In this document: in pieces, positions 1-4,477 of the stretch
Position numbering within the stretch: the stretch's first letter is position 1
Layout: each line of letters begins with the position of its first letter
Assembly: GCA_021823365.1 (NCBI GenBank)
Contig: JAKAOD010000254.1
Span: 1 to 5,297 of the forward strand
DNA from: Actinomycetes bacterium
GTDB taxonomy: Bacteria; Actinomycetota; Acidimicrobiia; Acidimicrobiales; Bog-793
Direction: 5' to 3'
Length of the DNA: 5,297 nucleotides
Made by a program: the position numbers and the translations under genes
Notes under the pieces: model-generated
The model's input: only the letters and a program-made list of their open reading frames with translations
What the model was told of the DNA's origin: nothing
Database searches by the model: none

Positions 1-22
1 CACCGAAACGTGAAGACCTCCG

Positions 23-100
23 TGGTCGGGCTGCCCGGATTTGAACCGGGGACCTCTGCGTCCCGAACGCAGCGCGCTAACCAAACTGCGCCACAGCCCG
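23..100 (-). tRNA. tRNA-Pro, anticodon CGG, CCA encoded
   Basis: Read on the minus strand, this folds into a complete cloverleaf. The 7-bp acceptor stem CGGGCTG/CAGCCCG pairs 94-100 with 27-33. The D arm is GCGC/GCGC, and the anticodon stem CTGCG/CGCAG closes the loop TTCGGGA at 61-67. The T arm CCCGG/CCGGG carries the loop TTCAAAT. The anticodon is CGG (positions 65-63), which reads the proline codon CCG. The C1:G72 first pair and A73 discriminator are typical identity features of bacterial tRNA-Pro. CCA is encoded at 25-23. The molecule is 78 nt with CCA. It starts 30 bp after the stop of the upstream CBS-domain gene on the same strand, leaving little room for a dedicated promoter in the gap. 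Its promoter is therefore either inside that gene or shared with the operon. Confidence 0.97.
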
Positions 101-130
101 TCGCCGGAAGTTGCCCGGCAGGGATCCAGA

Positions 131-1366
131 CTATCCCAGGGTTCCCGCCTCCTCACCCGGCGGTGTCGTGCCGTCGGGCGGCGGTTCCTTCGAGGCGCCC
201 GGTTCCTTCGAGGCGCCCGGTTCCGGCTCGGGCGGGGCGACCGGTTCCGGTTCGGACGAGGTGCCCGCTCCCGCGCCGGGATCCGTGCGCGTATCCGGCG
301 CAAGAGGATCGGGCACGGTTCCCGAGCCGGCCAGCATGCTCTCCCCCTGTTCCTGCTGCCGCACGAGGACGCGCGCGATCCGGCGCTTGTCCATCTCCTG
401 CACGGCCAGCTCCCAGCCGTCCACTCGCACGCTCTCCCCTTCCAAGGGAATGTGCCCCAGTGCGTCGAGGATGAAGCCTCCGAGGGTGATGTACTCGCCT
501 TCCGGCACGTCGATTCCCAGCCGCTCGCGCACCTCGTCGACGTTGGTCTGGCCGTCGACGAGCCAGCGCATGCTGTCGATGCGCACGACCGAGGGACCTT
601 CGTCGATGTCGAGCTCGTCGTGGAGCTCTCCCACGATGGGCTCGAGGAGGTCTTTCACGGTGAGCACGCCCGAGACGCCGCCGTACTCGTCGACGACCAC
701 CGCGAAGCCCCGCCGGTGTCGCCGCATCTCGACAAGGGCTGCGAGGATCGGGCGCGACTCGGGGACCACGTACGGCTGGCGGATGCGCAGGGAGATCTCG
801 AGCGGCGAGAGGCCCGTGGGCTCGCGGCCTTCCGCCGTCTTGGCGACCGAAAGACGGGGACCTGAGGGCGGATGAGCCGCCGCAGCCGTCGGCGCAGTGC
901 CGGTGGACGGGGGCCCCTGTGGTGGGCGGGGCTCGCCGAAGGGGAGCTCGTCTTCGGGACGGGCGATGTCGGCACCGAACAACCCGCCCCGCCACCGTCT
1001 CGAGCGGAACAGGTCGTTCACGTAGAGCACCCCGATCACGTCGTCGAGCCGCTCGTTCACCACCGGGTAGGCGCTGTGCCCGGATTCGCGCACGGCCCTC
1101 GCGACGTCGTCGGCAGACACGGGGATCGTGAGCGCCACCACGTCGGTGCGAGGCGTCATCACTTCGCGCACGTCCATGTCGCGCAGGCCCGCGACCGCCT
1201 CGACGATCACGCGCTCCTGCTCTGCGGCGACCGACCGTTCATAGGCAGCGTCGGTCCGCGTCCCCCGCTCCCGGGAATCCGCGTGGCCGCGGCGCCACGG
1301 GGCACGGCGGCGGCGGCCCGGCGCTCCGTCGTCTGGTGGCGGCCGGTTGGAGCGGCGGCCTTCCAC
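131..1366 (-). CDS. CorC/HlyC-like tandem CBS-domain protein without DUF21 membrane domain
   Basis: The 411-residue protein is a soluble CorC/HlyC-type (CNNM-associated) CBS protein, a family linked to Mg/Co efflux and regulation of cation transport. CBS1 covers about residues 66-122 and opens with the family motif REVMTPRTDVVAL. CBS2 covers about 199-252 and contains VVVDEYGGVSGVLTVKDLLE. The CorC/HlyC C-terminal domain covers about 262-337 (VDGQTNVDEV, GGFILDALGHIP, DKRRIARVLV). No transmembrane helix is visible, so the DUF21/CNNM domain is absent, as in E. coli CorC (about 290 residues). Three parts make it longer than CorC: an Arg/Pro-rich N-terminus (1-40), a roughly 75-residue linker between the CBS motifs, and a Pro/Glu/Gly-rich tail (338-411) with a duplicated GASKEP. 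The GTG start at 1366 lies 10 bp after the receiver gene and has no good Shine-Dalgarno, so translational coupling or a later start is possible. The family is clear, but the transported ion or partner cannot be read from the sequence. Confidence 0.9.
   Translation of the reverse strand: MEGRRSNRPPPDDGAPGRRRRAPWRRGHADSRERGTRTDAAYERSVAAEQERVIVEAVAGLRDMDVREVMTPRTDVVALTIPVSADDVARAVRESGHSAYPVVNERLDDVIGVLYVNDLFRSRRWRGGLFGADIARPEDELPFGEPRPPQGPPSTGTAPTAAAAHPPSGPRLSVAKTAEGREPTGLSPLEISLRIRQPYVVPESRPILAALVEMRRHRRGFAVVVDEYGGVSGVLTVKDLLEPIVGELHDELDIDEGPSVVRIDSMRWLVDGQTNVDEVRERLGIDVPEGEYITLGGFILDALGHIPLEGESVRVDGWELAVQEMDKRRIARVLVRQQEQGESMLAGSGTVPDPLAPDTRTDPGAGAGTSSEPEPVAPPEPEPGASKEPGASKEPPPDGTTPPGEEAGTLG
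183..224. repeat. 18-bp tandem direct repeat, two full copies plus a 6-bp partial
   Basis: The unit ggttccttcgaggcgccc occurs at 183-200 and again, identical, at 201-218, followed by the partial ggttcc at 219-224. The unit length is a multiple of three, so it keeps frame. It encodes GASKEP twice in the disordered C-terminal tail of the CBS protein. The identical codons point to a recent in-frame duplication by replication slippage, not to a selected DNA site. Confidence 0.9.
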
Positions 1367-1376
1367 GTGGCGCGGG

Positions 1377-1829
1377 TCAGCCGTCCCCGGTGCCAGGCGG
1401 CGACGGCTTTTCCGAGCCGACGAGCACGGGCACCGGCGCGTACGACTCGTCGTGATAGGTGCCTCCGTCGAGCAGCCGGCGCGTCGCTCGCCGGACGCGC
1501 AACGGGTCGAGCGGCTTCACGAGCCACCCCTCGGCCTCGGAGCGGCGGGCGAGGAACACGTCGGGGCGGCGGTCGAGCAGCATGAGCACCGGCACGTGGG
1601 GGACGTCGAGGTAGGACTCCTCGAGTCGCAGCTCCAGGCAGACGGCCATCCCTCCCATGCTGCCCATCTGCATGTCGACCACCACGAGGTCTGGTGGGTC
1701 GTCCCGCACGATCTGGGCGACGTGGCGCCCGGAGGGAGCCTCCAGCACCTCGACGCCGGGACCCTCGATGGCGGCGGCGATCTCGCGCCGCAGGCTCGGC
1801 GCGTCGCTCGCGACGAGGACACTGACCAC
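1377..1829 (-). CDS. Stand-alone atypical response-regulator receiver protein
   Basis: The 150-residue protein is one receiver (CheY-like) domain with a short tail of about 30 residues and no output domain. The beta1 strand is VSVLVASD. The beta3 strand LVVVDMQM ends with the likely phospho-acceptor D52, followed by MGGM. The conserved Lys lies in WLVKPLDP (K105-P106). Two expected features are missing. The acidic pair has only D9, preceded by S8 where Asp/Glu is usual. The Thr/Ser switch position after beta4 is Leu (PVLMLLD, about L85). The domain may still fold and bind partners without normal phospho-switching. The GTG start at 1829 is forced: an in-frame TAG, which is the stop of the preceding ATPase gene, lies four codons upstream. 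There is no convincing Shine-Dalgarno. The gaps are 9 bp upstream and 10 bp downstream, so it belongs to the ATPase/CBS operon. No histidine kinase is nearby. Confidence 0.88.
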   Translation of the reverse strand: MVSVLVASDAPSLRREIAAAIEGPGVEVLEAPSGRHVAQIVRDDPPDLVVVDMQMGSMGGMAVCLELRLEESYLDVPHVPVLMLLDRRPDVFLARRSEAEGWLVKPLDPLRVRRATRRLLDGGTYHDESYAPVPVLVGSEKPSPPGTGDG

Positions 1830-1838
1830 GACGGGAGA

Positions 1839-3059
1839 CTACCCGACTGCCGCGGTATCGCTCGCTGGCGGAGCATCGGAACCGTCGCCGGCCCGCGCGG
1901 CGCCGAACAGGGCGTCGGCGACCACGCCAAGCCCCTCCACGTCGTGGACGTCGGTTCCGAGCAGGGGCACGAGCCCGACCGGGGAAGGCCCGGTTGCGGC
2001 GACGAGCCCGGCGAAGGACTGCGCCTCCACGCCGGCGACGGCGTCGAGCTCACGAAGGTTGTCCTCGAGCACGGCGAGGGCGGTGCCGGCGGGTGCGGCC
2101 GGGAGCGCGATCCCGGCCGAGCCGAAGCGCGGGTGGACCCGGTTCACCACGAGCCCTGCGGCGCTCACCCCTCGCTCGATCAAGCGGGAGGTGAAGTACC
2201 CCGCCTCCTCCAGCGAGTCGGACCTCGGCGAGGTGACGACGACGTAGGCGGTTGCCGGGTCGGCGAGGAGCCTCCGCACCGCCCGCGCCCGTTCGTCGAA
2301 GCCGGCCTCCATCCCGGCGAACGCCTGGAAGAAGGCGACCGCGTCCTGCACGATCTCGGCACCGGCAACCCTCGAGATCGTCTTCAAGAGCGCCTGCGTG
2401 GCGACGTTCAGGGCCCTGAGCGAGAGGCGCGTGGGCATCATGAGGGCGCGGAAAAGCCGGTTCTCGAGGAACTGCGTGAGCCGCCTCGGTGCTTCGAGCA
2501 GGTCGAGCGCGTTGCGCGTCGGGGGCGTGTCGACGACGACGACGTCGAATTGCCCCGAGCCGGTGAGCTCGTAGAGCTTCTCCATCGCCATGTACTCCTG
2601 GGTGCCGGAGAGCGCCCCGGTCAGGTTCTGGTAGAGGCGGTTCGCCTTGATGGCGCTCGCCTGGTCGTTTGTCCGCGCGTAGCGCTCGACGAGCTCGTCG
2701 AAGGTGGTCTTGGAATCGAGCATGACCGCGTGGAGGGTGCCTGGCCAGTCGCCAGCGACCTCGATGGGCTCGTTCGGCAGTGACTCGACGCCCATGGCGT
2801 CGGCGAGCCGCCGCGCGGGGTCCACCGTCACCACGCACGAGCGGCGGCCCCGTCGCGCAGCTTCGAGGGCGAAGCTCGCCGAGACGGTCGTCTTCCCGAC
2901 GCCACCGGGCCCGCAGCAGACGATGACGGTGCGTCGCTCTACGAGCTCGCCGAGCGTGCCCGGCACGGCCGTGCGGGTGTCCTCGACGGCGTGGGATGCG
3001 GACGCTGACCCGCCCGCCGACCCTGCCGCCGACCCGGGGGACCGGGCGGGGTCGCTCAT
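1839..3059 (-). CDS. Get3/ArsA-family ATPase, BagB (Rv3680)-like subunit
   Basis: The 406-residue protein belongs to the ArsA/Get3 branch of SIMIBI P-loop ATPases and matches mycobacterial Rv3680 in order and wording of motifs. After a low-complexity Ser/Ala/Gly N-terminus (1-35), the deviant Walker A is CCGPGGVGKTT (residues 48-58). Pro51 stands where ArsA and Get3 have the signature lysine. Switch I is TVDPARRLA (78-86). The segment SGTQEYMAMEKL (151-162) is characteristic of the subgroup. Switch II/Walker B is VVVVDTPPTRNALD (173-186). Residues about 196-255 are rich in Leu, Met and Phe, and would be the counterpart of the helical client-binding region of Get3. VVNRVHP (304-310) is the adenine-side loop. 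ATG overlaps the preceding ATPase stop as ATGA (3056-3059), implying translational coupling and equimolar partners. It is presumably cytosolic. The client is unknown: despite the old name 'anion transporter', nothing nearby suggests arsenite efflux. Confidence 0.93.
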   Translation of the reverse strand: MSDPARSPGSAAGSAGGSASASHAVEDTRTAVPGTLGELVERRTVIVCCGPGGVGKTTVSASFALEAARRGRRSCVVTVDPARRLADAMGVESLPNEPIEVAGDWPGTLHAVMLDSKTTFDELVERYARTNDQASAIKANRLYQNLTGALSGTQEYMAMEKLYELTGSGQFDVVVVDTPPTRNALDLLEAPRRLTQFLENRLFRALMMPTRLSLRALNVATQALLKTISRVAGAEIVQDAVAFFQAFAGMEAGFDERARAVRRLLADPATAYVVVTSPRSDSLEEAGYFTSRLIERGVSAAGLVVNRVHPRFGSAGIALPAAPAGTALAVLEDNLRELDAVAGVEAQSFAGLVAATGPSPVGLVPLLGTDVHDVEGLGVVADALFGAARAGDGSDAPPASDTAAVG

Positions 3060-4057
3060 CGGACGGCGTCCGGCAGGGGGAGGGCCTCGATCGCACGTGC
3101 CAGCGCAGCTGCGAGGCGGTCGAGCTCCGCGGGGCCGATCGCGGGCGCGAAGAGGCGCGGGAGGTGGAGCTGGGGGAGCGGCAGCTCGCGTGCGAGCCGT
3201 GCGACCTGCTCCTCGACGAGACCCAGCCGCCGGAGCCGGAAGGCGCGGGCGGCGTCGAGCGCGTCGAGCGCCGGTGCGCTGACCGCGATCCCCGTCTCGC
3301 GCGCGGCGTCGGCCGCGGGGACCTCGAGCTCGGACGGGCCGTCCTCGAAGCAGTTCACGACGACGGGGCCGAGATGGATCCCCACCCGGTCACGAAGGAC
3401 CTGCGTGGCCTCGATCGTCTCGCTGACCGGCATCTCCTCGGGCAGGGTGACCGGGAGGACCCGGCAGCGCGCGGGGTCGCGCAGGAGCTCCACCACGTCG
3501 GAGGCCTGCTGGCGCACCGGGCCGCCCCGAGCGGCGTCGAGGAGACCGCTCGCCGAGGTGAGGAACGTCATCGCGTGGCCGGTGGCGGGTGCGTCGAGGA
3601 CCACCACGTCGGCGACGCCGGCCCGCTCGAGCTGCTTCACCTTGCCGAGGACCAGCACGTCGCGGATTCCCGGGATCGCCGTCGCCACGACGTCGACCAC
3701 GCCGCTCGAGACCAGCCGCTTGGAGACCCGCCGCAGACCGTGGTCGGCCAGGTACTCGAGGAGGGCGTCGTCGGGGGTGAGCCTCCTCGCCCAGACCGCC
3801 CCGGCGGGGGGCTTGCCGAGGGTCTCGGGTCCCTCGGGCCCGGCTCCGAGCAGCGTCACGGGCGCGTAGCCGAAGGGCCCCTCGCGCCCGAAGTAGGCGC
3901 CCAGGCCGTGCTTGCCCTCCAGCTCGACGACCAAGACGGACAGGCCGGCGGCGGCGGCGGCCGCGGCCAGCGTCGCCGTGATGGTGGTCTTGCCGACGCC
4001 CCCCTTGCCGGCGACCACCCATACCCGGCTCTGACGACACCATGCGGCGAGGTCCAT
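3056..4057 (-). CDS. Get3/ArsA-family ATPase, BagA (Rv3679)-like subunit
   Basis: The 333-residue protein is the partner of the next ATPase and resembles mycobacterial Rv3679. The deviant Walker A with its signature lysine is AGKGGVGKTT (residues 16-25, K18 and K23). The switch I region reads VVELEGKHGLGAYF (43-56) and lacks the DPA motif, as I recall for Rv3679. IPGIRDVLVLGKVKQLE (128-144) is a subgroup block. Switch II is VVVLDAPATGHAM (151-163), followed by ARGGPVRQQ (176-184). VVVNCFEDG is at 232-240. The C-terminus LPLPQLHLPRLF also fits the family. The open frame extends to 4390, but those 111 extra residues lie antisense to the WhiB gene and look non-coding. ATG 4057 places the P-loop at the usual distance from the N-terminus; upstream in-frame candidates are GTG 4078 and ATG 4090. 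It is the first gene of the leftward operon, is presumably cytosolic, and is likely to dimerise with the BagB-like subunit. Confidence 0.92.
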   Translation of the reverse strand: MDLAAWCRQSRVWVVAGKGGVGKTTITATLAAAAAAAGLSVLVVELEGKHGLGAYFGREGPFGYAPVTLLGAGPEGPETLGKPPAGAVWARRLTPDDALLEYLADHGLRRVSKRLVSSGVVDVVATAIPGIRDVLVLGKVKQLERAGVADVVVLDAPATGHAMTFLTSASGLLDAARGGPVRQQASDVVELLRDPARCRVLPVTLPEEMPVSETIEATQVLRDRVGIHLGPVVVNCFEDGPSELEVPAADAARETGIAVSAPALDALDAARAFRLRRLGLVEEQVARLARELPLPQLHLPRLFAPAIGPAELDRLAAALARAIEALPLPDAVR

Positions 4058-4127
4058 CCCGGCCGAGCGTAGTTCCACGGGGTGGCACATCGGTCGGTCA
4101 GAGTGGAAAAGTCCCTGGTCAGCGCCC

Positions 4128-4157
4128 TTGTTCCAACTTGTGGGACGACGGTACTGT
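4128..4157 (+). promoter_or_regulatory. Candidate sigma70-type promoter of the WhiB gene
   Basis: TTGTTC (4128-4133) and TACTGT (4152-4157) are spaced by 18 bp and would give a transcript starting near 4164, with a leader of about 23 nt carrying the ribosome binding site. Each hexamer matches the consensus at only three positions, so this is a weak candidate chosen mainly for its position. Confidence 0.3.
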
Positions 4158-4171
4158 TGGCAACGCATGTG

Positions 4172-4179
4172 AAGGGGGG
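4172..4179 (+). promoter_or_regulatory. Ribosome binding site that sets the WhiB start
   Basis: AAGGGGGG lies 7 nt before GTG 4187. It can pair with the 16S 3' end if one G-U wobble is allowed. The spacing is ideal for GTG 4187 and less so for ATG 4193 (13 nt). It lies after the possible GTG 4169 and so argues against that start and the far-upstream GTG 4082. Confidence 0.6.
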
Positions 4180-4186
4180 CGGTGCC

Positions 4187-4453
4187 GTGGCGATGCGGAG
4201 CGCACAAGGAGAGGCATGGCAGGCCAAGGCGGCCTGTCGGGGGCCCCAGTCGACCGCGTTCTTCCCGCCGGCGTACGCCGAGCGCAAGGATGAGCGTCTC
4301 GGGCGCGAGGCTCGGGCGAAGAGCATCTGCGCCGGGTGCATCGTGCGAGAGGAATGCCTCGACTACGCCATCAGGATCCGTGAGCCGCACGGGATCTGGG
4401 GCGGGCTGAACGAGGCGGAGCGGAAGCAGTTGCTGGACCGCCGTGCCGGCTGA
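4187..4453 (+). CDS. WhiB-family iron-sulfur transcriptional regulator
   Basis: From GTG 4187 the product is 88 residues, within the normal range for Wbl proteins. The four cysteines that ligate a [4Fe-4S] cluster are C17, C48, C51 and C57, giving C-x30-C-x2-C-x5-C. The first is in AACRGP, followed by FFPP; the others are in ICAGCIVREEC. The family turn GIWGG (69-73) is followed by LNEAERKQLL, and the C-terminus is basic but short. Wbl proteins are cytosolic, sense O2, NO or redox state through the cluster, and usually act by binding the primary sigma factor. The gene diverges from the Get3-pair operon, the position of whiB4 in Mycobacterium and wblA in Streptomyces. Its sequence lacks the TTDPDELF stretch I recall for those proteins and looks closer to WhiB1/WhiB2-type members, so no specific symbol is given. 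The frame stays open back to 4082, but those residues do not look like Wbl sequence. Confidence 0.94.
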   Translation: MAMRSAQGEAWQAKAACRGPQSTAFFPPAYAERKDERLGREARAKSICAGCIVREECLDYAIRIREPHGIWGGLNEAERKQLLDRRAG

Positions 4454-4477
4454 CGCGGCGCCGTCGCGGTCCGGGGC
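4454..4477. other. Convergent intergenic gap between WhiB and DUF929 genes
   Basis: This 24-bp gap separates the two facing stop codons. It contains the palindrome ggcgcc with weak flanking complementarity (gacg/cgtc) but no strong stem and no T-run. Any terminator for either gene must overlap the coding region of the other, or termination is factor-dependent. Confidence 0.5.

Larger units (their letters stand above)
4058..4186. promoter_or_regulatory. Divergent control region between the ATPase operon and the WhiB gene
   Basis: This 129-bp interval separates the leftward ATPase operon from the rightward WhiB gene and must hold promoters for both, unless one is leaderless or starts inside the other gene. 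Its centre (about 4101-4170) is visibly less GC-rich than the flanking coding sequence. WhiB-family genes divergent from their neighbours are often autoregulated, so shared control is plausible, but no known binding motif was recognised. On the minus strand a TTGCCA hexamer (4163-4158) resembles a -35 element, but no matching -10 is visible. Confidence 0.55.

Noticed and set aside
103..119. Hairpin gccgg/ccggc between the CBS gene and the tRNA as a terminator
   Set aside because: The stem is only 5 bp with a 7-base loop and has no T-run on the minus strand. It is too weak to call.
41..865. Forward-strand frames across the tRNA and CBS gene
   Set aside because: They run through the tRNA and the complement of conserved CBS motifs, so they are shadows of real features.
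1347..2783. Long forward-strand open frame of 478 codons opposite the receiver and BagB-like genes
   Set aside because: It is antisense to two genes with clear motifs, is rich in Arg, Gly, His and Asp without any domain, and is expected in very GC-rich DNA where stops are rare.
1839..4057. Arsenite efflux (ArsA) function for the ATPase pair
   Set aside because: No arsB, acr3, arsD or arsR lies nearby, and the motif pattern fits the mycobacterial Rv3679/Rv3680 Get3-like group rather than two-domain ArsA.
2996..4072. Forward-strand open frame of 358 codons opposite the BagA-like gene
   Set aside because: It has antisense composition with no recognisable motif. The minus-strand frame has P-loop, switch and family blocks throughout.
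4132..4145. Imperfect palindrome TCCAACTTGTGGGA as an operator in the divergent region
   Set aside because: Only five of seven pairs match. By a rough estimate, one or two such matches are expected by chance in a 130-bp interval, so position alone does not support an operator.
4082..4186. N-terminal extension of the WhiB protein to GTG 4082
   Set aside because: The extra 35 residues do not resemble Wbl sequence, and a good Shine-Dalgarno at 4172-4179 lies inside that stretch, pointing to GTG 4187.
4058..4390. N-terminal extension of the BagA-like ATPase back to position 4390
   Set aside because: The extra 111 residues are antisense to the WhiB cysteine region, have no similarity to Get3 N-termini, and would remove the shared promoter region.
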